A stretch of 64,000 nt of DNA, taken from assembly GCF_031455195.1 (NCBI RefSeq), contig NZ_JAVDSH010000001.1, positions 310,001-374,000 on the forward strand. Direction: 5' to 3'. The notes beneath the pieces are model-generated. The model had not been told where the DNA came from and did no database searches. It worked only from the letters and a program-made list of their open reading frames with translations. The DNA is from Arthrobacter nitroguajacolicus_D. GTDB taxonomy: Bacteria; Actinomycetota; Actinomycetes; Actinomycetales; Micrococcaceae. Shown here piece by piece: positions 34,151-43,242 of the stretch (position 1 is its first letter; the number at the start of each line of letters is the position of its first letter). A program made the position numbers and the translations under genes.

Positions 34151-35749
34151 TCAAGCCAGCGTAATGAGATCCAGGTAGTCCTCGTTCCAGTGGTCCTCAA
34201 CGCCATCAGGAAGCAGCACCACGCGTTCCGGGTTCAGTGCCGAAACTGCACCTTCGTCGTGGCTGACCATGACAACGGCACCGCTGTAGTTCTTGAGCGC
34301 GCCCAGGATTTCGGCGCGGCTGGCCGGGTCCAGGTTGTTGGTGGGTTCGTCAAGCAGCAGTACGTTGGCGCTGGAGGCCACAATGGTGGCGAGGGCCAGG
34401 CGGGTCTTTTCTCCACCGGAGAGCACGCCTGCGGGCTTGTCGACGTCGTCGCCCGAAAACAGGAACGAACCGAGGATGCCGCGGACCTCGGCGTCTTTCA
34501 TGTCCGGCGCCGAAGAACGCATGTTTTCGAGGACAGTGCGGTCGACGTCGAGGGTTTCGTGTTCCTGGGCGTAGTAGCCCACCTTGAGTCCGTGGCCGGG
34601 GATGATGTCGCCGGTGTCGGGCTTGTCGACGCCGGCGAGCATGCGCAGCAGGGTGGTTTTGCCTGCGCCGTTGAGGCCCAGGATGACCACCTTGGAGCCA
34701 CGGTCGATGGCAAGGTCCACGTCGGTGAAGATTTCCAACGAGCCGTAGGACTTGCTGAGCCCTTCGGCCGTGAGGGGGGTTTTGCCGCAGGGTGAAGGGT
34801 CCGGGAAGCGCAGTGCTGCTACGCGGTCGTTTTCGCGGACAGCTTCCAAGCCGCTCAGGAGCCGCTCGGCACGCTTGGCCATGTTCTGGGCTGCCACTGC
34901 CTTGGTGGCCTTTGCCCGCATCTTGTTGGCCTGGTCGATGAGGACCTGGGCCTTCTTTTCTGCGTTGGCACGCTCGCGCTTGCGGGCGCGTTCGTCCGTT
35001 TCGCGTTGGAGCAGGTAGCGCTTCCAGTCCATGTTGTAGTAGTCGATCTGGGCGCGGTTGGCGTCAAGGAGGTAGACCTTGTTGACAGTGGCTTCGAGCA
35101 GGTCGGTGTCGTGGCTGATGACGATCAGGCCGCCCTGGTGGTTCTTCAGGAAGTCACGAAGCCAAGTGATGGAGTCGGCGTCCAAGTGGTTGGTGGGTTC
35201 GTCCAGAAGCAGGGTTTCCGCGTCCGAGTATAGGATCCGTGCCAGTTCCACACGGCGGCGCTGGCCACCGGAGAGGGTCTTCAACGGCTGGTTCAGGAGC
35301 CGGTCCGGCAGCGCCAGGTTCGAGGAGATTGCAGCTGCTTCGGCTTCGGCTGCGTAACCGCCGCCTGCCAGGAACTCTGCTTCGAGGCGGTCGTACCGGC
35401 CCATGGCTTTACGCTGGACGGCGGCGTCCTCGCTGGCCATGTCCTCGTGTGCTTTCTTAAGCTTGCCAACCACGACGTCCAAGCCGCGGGCGGAGAGGAT
35501 GCGGTCGCGGGCGAGTTGCTCCATGTCAGGGGTCCGCGGGTCCTGTGGCAGGTAGCCGATCTCGCCGCTGCGGGTTACTTTGCCACCAGCGGGGAGTCCT
35601 TCGCCTGCGAGGACGCGGGTAAGAGTGGTTTTGCCGGCACCGTTGCGCCCGACGAGTCCAATCTTGTCCCCTTTGTCCACCCGGAAGTTAACCTGGTCCA
35701 TGAGCAGGCGTGCGCCAGCGCGGAGTTCAAGGTCCTGGACGGTAATCAA
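34151..35749 (-). CDS. ABC-F family ATPase (EttA/Uup-like)
   Basis: A 532-residue soluble tandem ABC protein of the ABC-F class, which act on ribosomes rather than in transport. First domain: Walker A GRNGAGKTT (34-42), signature LSGGQRRRVELA, Walker B LLLDEPTNHLD. A linker rich in Lys/Arg (RKRERANAEKKAQ) follows. Second domain: GLNGAGKTT, LSGGEKTRLALA, LLLDEPTNNLD. The TTG at 35749 gives MITVQDLELRAGA, the family start; the ribosome site is weak (AAAGG about 11 bp upstream). Resistance subtype cannot be assigned. Divergent from bioY. Confidence 0.92.
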   Translation of the reverse strand: MITVQDLELRAGARLLMDQVNFRVDKGDKIGLVGRNGAGKTTLTRVLAGEGLPAGGKVTRSGEIGYLPQDPRTPDMEQLARDRILSARGLDVVVGKLKKAHEDMASEDAAVQRKAMGRYDRLEAEFLAGGGYAAEAEAAAISSNLALPDRLLNQPLKTLSGGQRRRVELARILYSDAETLLLDEPTNHLDADSITWLRDFLKNHQGGLIVISHDTDLLEATVNKVYLLDANRAQIDYYNMDWKRYLLQRETDERARKRERANAEKKAQVLIDQANKMRAKATKAVAAQNMAKRAERLLSGLEAVRENDRVAALRFPDPSPCGKTPLTAEGLSKSYGSLEIFTDVDLAIDRGSKVVILGLNGAGKTTLLRMLAGVDKPDTGDIIPGHGLKVGYYAQEHETLDVDRTVLENMRSSAPDMKDAEVRGILGSFLFSGDDVDKPAGVLSGGEKTRLALATIVASSANVLLLDEPTNNLDPASRAEILGALKNYSGAVVMVSHDEGAVSALNPERVVLLPDGVEDHWNEDYLDLITLA

Positions 35750-36041
35750 TTCGGGTGATGCCTTTCAATGGGGAACGCCTGCGGGGACCGGTGGGCCCGG
35801 TCAGGTGCGGGGCCTGACAGCTGCGGCGGGGTGGCTGTGAGAACAGCCTGTCCAAGTCTACCGGCACCCCGGCTGCGGACTGGCATCGGCCCGTGAACGG
35901 AAATTTTGGGGCACCCTGCAAAGAATCCGCGGCGTGCGTTGTGGGAAGGCTCCAAAATGGGGGTTCCCTGGCCTCCGTACCCTCGAAAGCAGGGGAAAGT
36001 TCCGCACGCACCGCACCACATCACACTTGATTGGATCCTTC

Positions 36042-36662
36042 ATGAGCCAGACCGCCTCTGCCACAGCCACGCGCACCGTCACACCTGCCCGTCGACGTTG
36101 GACCGCTACCGACATCGGCCTTATCGCCGTCTTCGCAGCGCTCGTCGCGGCCTCCTCGATCGTCCCCGGTATCCCGGTGGGAACCTTGGGGGTTCCGATC
36201 ACCTTGGTGACCCTCACCGTGATGCTCAGCGGACTGGTGTTGGGCGCTGGACGCGGTTTTGCCGCCGTCGGGCTCTATGTCCTGCTCGGCTTGGCAGGTT
36301 TGCCCATCTTCAGCGGCGGCCGCAGCGGGTTGGGCATCCTGGCGACGCCCTCCGCGGGCTACATTGTGGCCTTCCCTTTGGCCGCAGCCGCCACGGGCTA
36401 CCTGGCCGGCGTCGTTATCCGTCGTACGGTCAAACACCGTGGCCTGTGGCTCTTCGCCGCCGCCATGGTCAGCAGTATCGTCATCATTCACGGTCTTGGT
36501 GTCCTGGGCATGATGCTCAACGGCAAGCTGGACTTTGGTAAGGCTTTCCTCGCCGACCTCGCCTTCTACCCCGGTGACATCCTCAAGAACGTGCTGGCCG
36601 TGGTCATTGCTCTGGCCATCCACAAGGCTTTCCCAGACGTCCTGGTCCGTCGGGTCAAGTAG
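36042..36662 (+). CDS. bioY: Biotin ECF transporter S component BioY
   Basis: A 206-residue membrane protein with six hydrophobic helices and the BioY signature GRGFAAVGLYVLLGLAGLPIF (about 73-92). It binds biotin as the substrate-capture component of the ECF transporter. The ATG at 36042 gives MSQTASATATR; the frame stays open upstream without a ribosome site. It is followed by bioM (3 bp gap) and bioN (overlap), forming the complete BioYMN set in one operon. A 292-bp upstream region, shared with the ABC-F gene, shows no biotin-repressor box I can recognise. Confidence 0.93.
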   Translation: MSQTASATATRTVTPARRRWTATDIGLIAVFAALVAASSIVPGIPVGTLGVPITLVTLTVMLSGLVLGAGRGFAAVGLYVLLGLAGLPIFSGGRSGLGILATPSAGYIVAFPLAAAATGYLAGVVIRRTVKHRGLWLFAAAMVSSIVIIHGLGVLGMMLNGKLDFGKAFLADLAFYPGDILKNVLAVVIALAIHKAFPDVLVRRVK

Positions 36663-36665
36663 GCA

Positions 36666-37430
36666 GTGAACAATCAGTTAATGAATTCCATCCATTTCGA
36701 CGGCGTCGCGGTACGAGTGGCGGTCGACGGCAGCGACACTGCCAAGACCCTCCTGCACAACGTTTCCCTGGAGTTGCCGGAGCGCCGCATTGGCGTCATT
36801 GGTGCCAACGGTTCCGGAAAATCCACCCTGCTGCGCCTCCTGAATGGCCTGGTTACACCCAGCGAAGGCACGGTAGCGGTCCACGGCGATGACACCGTGG
36901 CGAATGTTCGCCGGGTTCGGGGCAACGTGGGCTTCGTGTTCACCGATCCCCTGTCTCAGCTGGTCATGCCGACGGGCCGCGAAGACGTTGAGCTTTCACT
37001 CCGCCGTTCGGTCAAGAACTCCAAAGAGCGCGCAGCCCGGGCCGAAGCTGTCCTTGCCCGTTTCGGCCTTCTGGGCCTGGCCGACCAGAGCATCTACGAA
37101 CTGTCCGGTGGGGAACGGCAGCTGCTCGCGCTGGCCGCCGTTCTGGCCGTTGACCCCAAGGTTCTGGTCCTCGACGAACCATCGACCCTGCTGGACCTGC
37201 GCAACCGGGAGCTCCTTCGCCGAACCATCGCAAGCCTGGACCAGCAGGTCATCATGTCCACCCACGATTTGGACCTGGCCCTGGATATGGACCGTGTCCT
37301 GGTTGTCGAATCGGGCCGGATAGCGTTCGACGGCGGAGCGGCGGCAGGCGTCGCACACTACCGGATGCTGTGCGCTGCGGAGTTGGAAGGGTTCCCGTCC
37401 GGGACCAGAACAGGGGACGTGCCCAGGTGA
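36666..37430 (+). CDS. bioM: Biotin ECF transporter ATPase BioM
   Basis: A 254-residue ECF-class ABC ATPase with Walker A GANGSGKS (46-53), Q-loop FTDPLSQLVMPT, signature ELSGGERQLLALA, Walker B VLVLDEPS and an STHDLD switch. Its position between bioY and bioN marks it as the A component of the biotin transporter. The GTG at 36666 has AGTAGG upstream and follows the bioY stop by 3 bp; an ATG at 36681 is less likely. The last residues overlap the bioN start. Confidence 0.92.
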   Translation: MNNQLMNSIHFDGVAVRVAVDGSDTAKTLLHNVSLELPERRIGVIGANGSGKSTLLRLLNGLVTPSEGTVAVHGDDTVANVRRVRGNVGFVFTDPLSQLVMPTGREDVELSLRRSVKNSKERAARAEAVLARFGLLGLADQSIYELSGGERQLLALAAVLAVDPKVLVLDEPSTLLDLRNRELLRRTIASLDQQVIMSTHDLDLALDMDRVLVVESGRIAFDGGAAAGVAHYRMLCAAELEGFPSGTRTGDVPR

Positions 37431-38062
37431 GGGGTCATGGTTTCCTGATCGCCAACTATGTGCGCGGTGACTCTGTCATCCATCGCGCACCCCTGTGGCT
37501 GAAGTTCCTGGTAGTGGCTGCCTGCGGGGCGGCATCGTTCCTGATTGTGGACTGGGCCGTTTCCCTGCTGATCTTCGGCATCGTGTGCGGCATGTTACTG
37601 CTCAGCGGAGCAGGCCTCGGACGACTTGCCGGAACCATCCGGATGGTGGCGCCCATTGTGCTGGTGATCGGACTGTTCCAGTGGTGGCAACTGGGAGGGC
37701 CCACGGCGGCCCGCATCGTCCTCAACATTCTGGTGTGCGTGGTGGCAGCCTCCGTGTTGACGGCCACTACCCCGGTGCAGGACCTCTTGGATGGCGTGGT
37801 CTCCCTGGCCAAGCCGTTCCGGCGGTTCGGGGCCGATCCCGAACGTTTCGCCCTGACCATCGCCGTGATGCTGCGGAGCATTCCGTTCATCGCAGGCGCT
37901 TTCTCTGACGTGCGCGATTCTGCCCGGGCCCGCGGCCTGGAGCGGAACCCCCGGGCCCTGGTTCTCCCTGTCTTCATCACTACCGTGGCGTATGCCCGGC
38001 AAACGGGTGACGCGTTGGCTGCCCGCGGCCTGGGTGAACCGGAAGACACCCTAGAGCGTTGA
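37427..38062 (+). CDS. bioN: Biotin ECF transporter T component BioN
   Basis: A 211-residue EcfT/CbiQ-type membrane protein. It has four to five hydrophobic segments and the coupling-helix motif with ARARGLERNP (the A-R-G signature, about 168-177). It couples BioM ATP hydrolysis to BioY. The GTG start overlaps the bioM stop (GTGA). Its stop lies inside the 3' end of the convergent thiolase gene (12-bp tail overlap), so there is no space for a terminator between them. Confidence 0.92.
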   Translation: MRGHGFLIANYVRGDSVIHRAPLWLKFLVVAACGAASFLIVDWAVSLLIFGIVCGMLLLSGAGLGRLAGTIRMVAPIVLVIGLFQWWQLGGPTAARIVLNILVCVVAASVLTATTPVQDLLDGVVSLAKPFRRFGADPERFALTIAVMLRSIPFIAGAFSDVRDSARARGLERNPRALVLPVFITTVAYARQTGDALAARGLGEPEDTLER

Positions 38063-39253
38063 GTACCGCATCAGTGCCGCTGTTCCCATGCCGCCGGCGA
38101 TACTGATCATTGCGAGCCCCAGAGACGACTCCTTCGACTGCAGGAACCGCCGGCGCGCCTGGGCCAGAAGGCGAGTCACCAGGACGGCTCCCGACGCACC
38201 GTAGGCGTGGCCCAGCGCCAAAGCTCCGCCGTCCAGGTTGGCCCGTTCGGGCCCGATCCCCATGTGGTCCAGGCAGGCAATCGTCTGTGCGGCGAACGCT
38301 TCATTGAATTCGATGAGGTCAATATCGTCCGGCGCCACCGCGTGTCCCGCCAGGAGCCCCTCCGCTGCATTCGCCGCACCGACGCCCAGCAGTTCCGGAT
38401 GCACCCCGGCGGTGTTGCAACCCAACACCTGCAAGCCGTCCTCCGCGCCCATGGCGCGTGCACGCTTCAGGGAGGTAACGACGACGGCGGAGGCACCATC
38501 GGCGTCGAAGCACGAATTCCCTGCTGTGACAGTTCCTCCGGCTACGAAGGCGGCAGGGAAACGAGCCATCATCGGCGCGCGAAGGGAAGGGCGGGGACCG
38601 TCGTCGCAGGCCACCAAAGTTCCCTCGTCGCCCAGTGCGACCATCTCGCCCACGAACCTGCCGTCCTGTGCGGCTTCCACCGCCCTCTGGTGGCTGCGGA
38701 GTGCGTAGTCATCCTGCCTTTCCCGTGACACACCACATTCCCGTGCCACATTTTCGGCTGCCACACCCATGTCCGGGTCGCCGTACTCCACCGGCACGAA
38801 GGTGGCCCGCGAGTAGAAGTCCAGGCCGCCGTCGTCGTTCCTGTTGGCCCGGGCGGGAGCGGTACTGATGCTTTCGACGCCGCCCGCGATATACAGGGGG
38901 TCCCCGCCGGCCGCCACCAGCCGGGACGCCAGTGCAATAGCATCCAGTCCCGAGCCGCACTGCCGGTCCACCGTAAGGCCAGGGACTGAGATTGGCAGCC
39001 CGGCCTGGAGCGCGGCGAAGCGAGCCACATTTCCGCCGCCACCCACCGCGTTTCCGATGATGACGTCGTCTACCCCGGCAGGGTCCGCCCCCACTGATTC
39101 GACGAGCGAACGGATCACCGGGGCCAGGAGGTCCGGCGCGCGGAGGTGCTTCACCTGGCCATTCGCACGGCAAATGGGAGTTCGCAGCGCAGCAATGATC
39201 ACCGGTTGCAGGGACTCATCCGTCCGAATGGTTCCTGGAGCTCTGTCAGCCAA
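38051..39253 (-). CDS. Thiolase family protein with Cys-to-Ser at the second catalytic position
   Basis: About 400 residues of thiolase fold. The acyl-accepting Cys is present in DRQCGSGL, NEAFAAQ is present, and the catalytic His is in LGHAYGASG (Pro of the usual GHP replaced by Ala). The C-terminal motif, usually CxGGGxG, reads SIAGGMG, so the proton-transfer cysteine appears to be serine. Activity may be low or altered. The start is uncertain: TTG 39253 overlaps the ligase stop by 8 bp and is chosen for coupling; GTG 39202 would give a start closer to typical thiolases. It forms a unit with the upstream AMP-ligase. It may serve a biosynthetic condensation; role unknown. Confidence 0.78.
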   Translation of the reverse strand: MADRAPGTIRTDESLQPVIIAALRTPICRANGQVKHLRAPDLLAPVIRSLVESVGADPAGVDDVIIGNAVGGGGNVARFAALQAGLPISVPGLTVDRQCGSGLDAIALASRLVAAGGDPLYIAGGVESISTAPARANRNDDGGLDFYSRATFVPVEYGDPDMGVAAENVARECGVSRERQDDYALRSHQRAVEAAQDGRFVGEMVALGDEGTLVACDDGPRPSLRAPMMARFPAAFVAGGTVTAGNSCFDADGASAVVVTSLKRARAMGAEDGLQVLGCNTAGVHPELLGVGAANAAEGLLAGHAVAPDDIDLIEFNEAFAAQTIACLDHMGIGPERANLDGGALALGHAYGASGAVLVTRLLAQARRRFLQSKESSLGLAMISIAGGMGTAALMRYSTL

Positions 39254-40637
39254 GGGGCTGCGCCCGCGGGTCGTGGTTCTTGATCCAGTCCAGGAGGACA
39301 TTCCTGCTGACTTTGCCCCGGTCCGTCATGGGCAGCTCCGAAAGTACAAAGAACTGCAACGGCCATTTGTCTCTCGCCAGCAGCCCGTCCAGCCCGGTGC
39401 GCAGGTGCGTGGCGGTGACTGCGCCGTAGGCAGGTACGACGCCGGCAATCACCTTTTGTCCGCGGATATCGTCAGGCGCCCCGGCAGCGACGGCCACTTC
39501 GATGCCCGGAACCGAGGCGAGGGCAAGCTCTACCTCGTGGGGGTAGACGTTCTTTCCGGCGGTAAGAATCATGTCCGAGCGACGACCCAGGATGTGGAGT
39601 ATCCCGTCCTCAACATAACCTTGGTCGCCCACGGTGTACCAGCCATCCAGGCACCGCAAGGCCTGCCCGTCATCCCCCCACAGATAGCCGTTGCTGACCA
39701 TTGCGCTACGGACGCTGATATTTCCATGTTGACCGTCGGGAAGCGCTCGGCCCGAGTCGTCCATGATGCGCAGTTCCACGCCCGGGAACGGCTTGCCAAT
39801 GCCGGTGCCGCCTGCATCGAGCCGCTCGCCCGCGGGCAGCCGGGTACCGGACACGAAGCTCAACTCCGAGGCACCGTAGTACTCGTAAATAGCGGCGTGG
39901 GGGGCCCAACGCCGTGCGGCCTCCAACGTACGGGCGTCCAACTTCGACCCCGCGCAGATGATGCTTCGAAGACCCGAAGCGTCGACGTCGCCCGCAAGGC
40001 CACGTTCGCTGAGCAACCGCAGCATGGTGGGTGCAAGGACCAGGCGCGTAATGCCGTCATGGCTGATGGCGGCGTGCGTCTCACCCACATCGAAGGATTC
40101 AAGAGTGTGGAATGCCGATCCTGCATAGAGGCACTCCGAAAGGGCATAAAGGTTAAGGCTGGCTGACAACGGGCCTGGGGCCAACGTCCGGTCCGACGCC
40201 GTGAGGCCAAAGAACTCTATGGATGCTTCAAAGGAAGCCTGCCACGAGCTGCGCGAACGGGTGAAGGCCTTCGGGATCGACGTGGTCCCCGAGGTGAGTC
40301 CGATAAGGAACGTGCTGGAAGGATCGCCGTCTTCCAACCCCGTACCTTCCGCAGAGCCCGAATCCAGGATGCGCGCCGAGACTTCCTCGACCATGTGCGG
40401 CGGCCACTGCGGATCCAGCACAGCGCACCGCCGTTCCCCTGACACGGCCGCCGCATAGCGTTGCACGAAACCCAACGAGTTGGGTTCGGCAAGAACAGTG
40501 GTGGCCGCCGCAGTGCCGAGCAGCGCCGCTGCGGCGTCGCGGAGTCCGGCCCAGGTGAGCCCGGCATTTCCCACAACGACGGCGGTGTCGTGTGGGCGCT
40601 CGTCGGCCCAGAGCTGAAGTTTGTCCAGGAAAGGCAT
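39246..40637 (-). CDS. AMP-binding (adenylate-forming) acyl-CoA synthetase-like ligase
   Basis: A 463-residue ANL-superfamily enzyme that activates a carboxylate with ATP. Motifs: P-loop LTSGTTSIPKA (about 115), YGASE (about 245), GWYTVGD, GRRSDMIL hinge and a C-terminal lysine in TDRGKVSRN. It is shorter than typical fatty-acid CoA ligases, in the range of MenE-like enzymes. The ATG at 40637 gives MPFLDKLQLWADERP; upstream codons are unlikely. It is coupled to the thiolase gene downstream and divergent from a zinc metallopeptidase. The acid activated is unknown; nearness to bioYMN may be chance. Confidence 0.85.
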   Translation of the reverse strand: MPFLDKLQLWADERPHDTAVVVGNAGLTWAGLRDAAAALLGTAAATTVLAEPNSLGFVQRYAAAVSGERRCAVLDPQWPPHMVEEVSARILDSGSAEGTGLEDGDPSSTFLIGLTSGTTSIPKAFTRSRSSWQASFEASIEFFGLTASDRTLAPGPLSASLNLYALSECLYAGSAFHTLESFDVGETHAAISHDGITRLVLAPTMLRLLSERGLAGDVDASGLRSIICAGSKLDARTLEAARRWAPHAAIYEYYGASELSFVSGTRLPAGERLDAGGTGIGKPFPGVELRIMDDSGRALPDGQHGNISVRSAMVSNGYLWGDDGQALRCLDGWYTVGDQGYVEDGILHILGRRSDMILTAGKNVYPHEVELALASVPGIEVAVAAGAPDDIRGQKVIAGVVPAYGAVTATHLRTGLDGLLARDKWPLQFFVLSELPMTDRGKVSRNVLLDWIKNHDPRAQPLG

Positions 40638-40686
40638 CCAGCCAATTTTACGGCAGTGTCCAACGCCAGGCACCAAAAGTGACGTC

Positions 40687-40698
40687 TATTCTGACTGT
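40687..40698 (+). promoter_or_regulatory. Leaderless promoter of the zinc metallopeptidase
   Basis: A TATTCT -10 hexamer (40687-40692) lies 6 bp before the ATG at 40699, with no Shine-Dalgarno between. This is the spacing of a leaderless transcript. A -35 is not obvious. Confidence 0.45.
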
Positions 40699-41604
40699 AT
40701 GAGTTTCAATGACGGTGCACAGCTTGACCCTTCCCAGGTGGAAGACCGACGTGGCAGCGGAATGGGCCGCGGAACCAAGATCGGTGGTGGAATCGGCGGC
40801 GGCATCGTAGTGCTGCTCCTGGCCCTTTTCGGGATCAATCCCAACATCCTGGGCGATCTGACAGGCGGCGGTAGCCAACCGCCTGCCATCGAAAGTGGCA
40901 CCGCAGGCGCGGGGGGCCTCCAGGAGTGCCAGACCGGCGCCGACGCCGATAAACGACTTGATTGCCGGATCACGGGCACGGTCAACAGCCTCAATGCGTT
41001 TTGGCCGAACTATCTGGCCCAGTACAACGTCCAGTATTCGCGCCCGGGGACTGTCATCTTCGACCAAGCCACCAACACCGGTTGCGGCCCAGCAACCACG
41101 GATGTGGGTCCTTTCTACTGCCCCACCGACGTGAAAGCCTATTTCGATCCCGGATTCTTCGATGAACTGGTGACCCGCTTCGGCTCCTCCGGCGGCCCCT
41201 TGGCGCAGGAGTATGTGGTGGCCCACGAATTTGGACACCATGTGCAGAACATCCTGGGCAACCTCGATAAGGCACAGCAGGACCCGCAGGGTCCCCAGTC
41301 CGGTGGTGTCAGGGTGGAACTGCAAGCCGACTGCTACGCAGGATTGTGGGTCCGGCACGCCACAACGCAAACCGATGCAAGCGGCAAGCCGTTCCTGGAT
41401 CCCCTGACCGAGCAGGACCTGCAGGACGCCCTGTCGGCCGCCTCCGCCGTCGGCGATGACCGTATTCAAAAAGCGGCCACCGGGCGGGTATCCCCGGAAT
41501 CGTGGACGCACGGTTCCAGTGCACAACGCCAGAAGTGGTTCTACCAGGGCTACACCACGGGTGACATCAACAAGTGCGACACCTTCGGAGTTGCCGCTCC
41601 CTAG
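40699..41604 (+). CDS. Neutral zinc metallopeptidase (YpfJ family)
   Basis: A 301-residue membrane-anchored protein: a cytoplasmic Gly-rich start, one transmembrane helix (about 31-45), then an external domain. The zinc site is HEFGHH (176-181) with E207 in VELQADCYAG as the likely third ligand, as in the YpfJ/neutral zinc metallopeptidase family. Conserved cysteines (C77, C89, C129, C141) could form disulfides outside the cell. Substrate unknown. Monocistronic, ending at a strong shared terminator. Confidence 0.92.
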   Translation: MSFNDGAQLDPSQVEDRRGSGMGRGTKIGGGIGGGIVVLLLALFGINPNILGDLTGGGSQPPAIESGTAGAGGLQECQTGADADKRLDCRITGTVNSLNAFWPNYLAQYNVQYSRPGTVIFDQATNTGCGPATTDVGPFYCPTDVKAYFDPGFFDELVTRFGSSGGPLAQEYVVAHEFGHHVQNILGNLDKAQQDPQGPQSGGVRVELQADCYAGLWVRHATTQTDASGKPFLDPLTEQDLQDALSAASAVGDDRIQKAATGRVSPESWTHGSSAQRQKWFYQGYTTGDINKCDTFGVAAP

Positions 41605-41620
41605 GACTTTCGCAGTTAAC

Positions 41621-41660
41621 AAAGAATGGTTCCGGGCACATTGCCCGGAACCATTCTTTT
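41621..41660. terminator. Bidirectional terminator
   Basis: An 18-bp perfect stem beginning AAAGAATGGTTCCGGGCA, loop of about 3 nt, followed by TTTTTC. It serves the metallopeptidase and, from the other side, the suf operon. Confidence 0.88.
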
Positions 41661-41689
41661 TCCCGCTGCGAGCGGGTGAAACATGCTGA

Positions 41690-42022
41690 TCAGATGTTGA
41701 AGCCGAGGGCCCGCATCTGGTCCTTGCCGTCGTCGGTGATCCGCTCGGGACCCCATGGCGGCATCCATACCCAGTTGAGGCGCCAGTCATCAACGACGCC
41801 GTCGAGCGACTTGCCTACCTGCTCTTCAAGCACGTCCGTCAGCGGGCATGCCGCCGTTGTCAGTGTCATGTCGATCAGGAGCGCGCCGTCTTCGTCTGAA
41901 TACTTGAGCCCGTACAGAAGCCCCAGGTCCACGACATTGACGCCAAGTTCCGGGTCGATGACGTCCTTGAGCGCTTCCTCGACGTCCTCGAGGCTGGTGC
42001 GCGCCGCGTTGATTTCGGTCAT
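41690..42022 (-). CDS. sufT: SufT-like iron-sulfur assembly factor (MIP18/DUF59)
   Basis: A 110-residue DUF59 protein with DPELGVNVVDLGLLY (23-37) and the family cysteine C59 in TTAACPLTD. It helps mature Fe-S proteins. It lies 13 bp after sufC and is the last gene of the suf operon in this window. No cysteine desulfurase (sufS) or scaffold sufU precedes it, unlike in many actinobacteria. Confidence 0.92.
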   Translation of the reverse strand: MTEINAARTSLEDVEEALKDVIDPELGVNVVDLGLLYGLKYSDEDGALLIDMTLTTAACPLTDVLEEQVGKSLDGVVDDWRLNWVWMPPWGPERITDDGKDQMRALGFNI

Positions 42023-42035
42023 GGAATGATCCTAA

Positions 42036-42821
42036 CTAGGCCTGCACGGCAGGGGCAACGGCTACGCCGGCGCCGGGAGCGTAGCGGTCGTAGCCCTCTT
42101 CTTCGAGACGGTCGGCGAGCTCGGGGCCGCCTTCCTCAACAACCTTGCCGTCTACGAAAACGTGGACGAATTCAGGCTTGATGTAGCGCAGGATACGCGT
42201 GTAGTGGGTGATGAGCAGCGTGCCCATGTTGCCCTCTTCGTGCGCGCGGTTAACGCCCTCGGACACTACCTTGAGGGCGTCGACGTCAAGGCCGGAGTCG
42301 GTCTCGTCGAGGATGGCGAACTTCGGCTTGAAGAGTTCCAACTGGAGGATCTCGACGCGCTTCTTCTCGCCACCTGAGAAGCCTTCGTTGACGTTGCGCT
42401 GGGCAAAGTCAGCGTCGATGCGCAGCTGCTGCATCGCTGCCTTGACGTCCTTGGTCCAGGTGCGAAGGGCCGGCGCTTCGCCGTCGATGGCCGTCTTGGC
42501 GGTGCGCAGGAAGTTGGTCATGGTCACACCCGGAACCTCTACCGGGTACTGCATGGCCAGGAAAACGCCTGCACGTGCACGCTCGTCGACGCTCATCTCC
42601 AGGACGTCTTCGCCGTCCAGGGTGATGGTGCCGCTGGTGACCGTGTAACGCGGGTGGCCGGCGATGGTGGAGGCGAGGGTGGACTTGCCCGAACCGTTGG
42701 GACCCATGATGGCGTGGGTCTCACCGGTCTTGATGGTCAGGCTGACGCCCTTCAGGATCTCCTTGGTGCCCTGCTCCGTCTCAATGCTGACGTGCAGGTC
42801 CTTGATCTCAAGAGTTGACAT
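42036..42821 (-). CDS. sufC: Fe-S cluster assembly ATPase SufC
   Basis: A 261-residue ABC ATPase of the SufBC2D scaffold. Walker A is GPNGSGKST (40-48), the signature is FSGGEKKRVEI, and the SufC-specific Walker B region LDETDSGLDVDALK is present. Cytoplasmic; it drives conformational change for cluster building on SufB. AAAGAAAGAAGAGC precedes the ATG. It lies 43 bp downstream of the Rieske protein gene. Confidence 0.96.
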   Translation of the reverse strand: MSTLEIKDLHVSIETEQGTKEILKGVSLTIKTGETHAIMGPNGSGKSTLASTIAGHPRYTVTSGTITLDGEDVLEMSVDERARAGVFLAMQYPVEVPGVTMTNFLRTAKTAIDGEAPALRTWTKDVKAAMQQLRIDADFAQRNVNEGFSGGEKKRVEILQLELFKPKFAILDETDSGLDVDALKVVSEGVNRAHEEGNMGTLLITHYTRILRYIKPEFVHVFVDGKVVEEGGPELADRLEEEGYDRYAPGAGVAVAPAVQA

Positions 42822-42864
42822 GCTCTTCTTTCTTTTCGTTCGTAAGTCTGGCGGTACTGGGTGC

Positions 42865-43221
42865 TCAGTAGTTATCTACCGAGGCACCGTTCACAACGTT
42901 GGTCACGTCCACGTAGACGTCGTCGCCATCGATGGTGACGGCGAAAACCGGGACGGGGTCATAAGCAGGCAGCTGGAGGGGCTGGCCGCTGCGCAGGTCG
43001 AACTGGGATCCGTGTCCCCAGCACTCGATCGCGCAGCCTTCAACCTCTCCTTCGGACAACGAGATGTCCGCGTGCGAGCAGGTATCGGCGATGGCGTGGA
43101 TCTCCCCCATCGAGTCCCTCACGATGGCTACAGGGTAGTCACCGATCAGGACACGCAGCGCCTGCTTGACCTGGATGTCATTGGCGTTGCATACCAGTTC
43201 GCCCTTGGTTTCTTCACTCAT
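42865..43221 (-). CDS. Rieske-type [2Fe-2S] ferredoxin (non-heme iron oxygenase ferredoxin subunit-like)
   Basis: A 118-residue Rieske protein with both ligand pairs: C48/H50 in TCSHAD and C67/H70 in ECWGHGSQF. It has the length of bacterial dioxygenase ferredoxins. Its position inside the suf operon between sufD and sufC suggests an electron-transfer role in Fe-S assembly rather than aromatic oxygenation; no oxygenase subunits are nearby. It is also a likely client of the pathway. Confidence 0.93.
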   Translation of the reverse strand: MSEETKGELVCNANDIQVKQALRVLIGDYPVAIVRDSMGEIHAIADTCSHADISLSEGEVEGCAIECWGHGSQFDLRSGQPLQLPAYDPVPVFAVTIDGDDVYVDVTNVVNGASVDNY

Positions 43222-43242
43222 GGTTGTCCTGCCTGGCCTGTC

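Noticed and set aside
42865..43221. Rieske protein as part of an aromatic dioxygenase
   Set aside because: No oxygenase alpha/beta or reductase genes are nearby; it is embedded in the suf operon.
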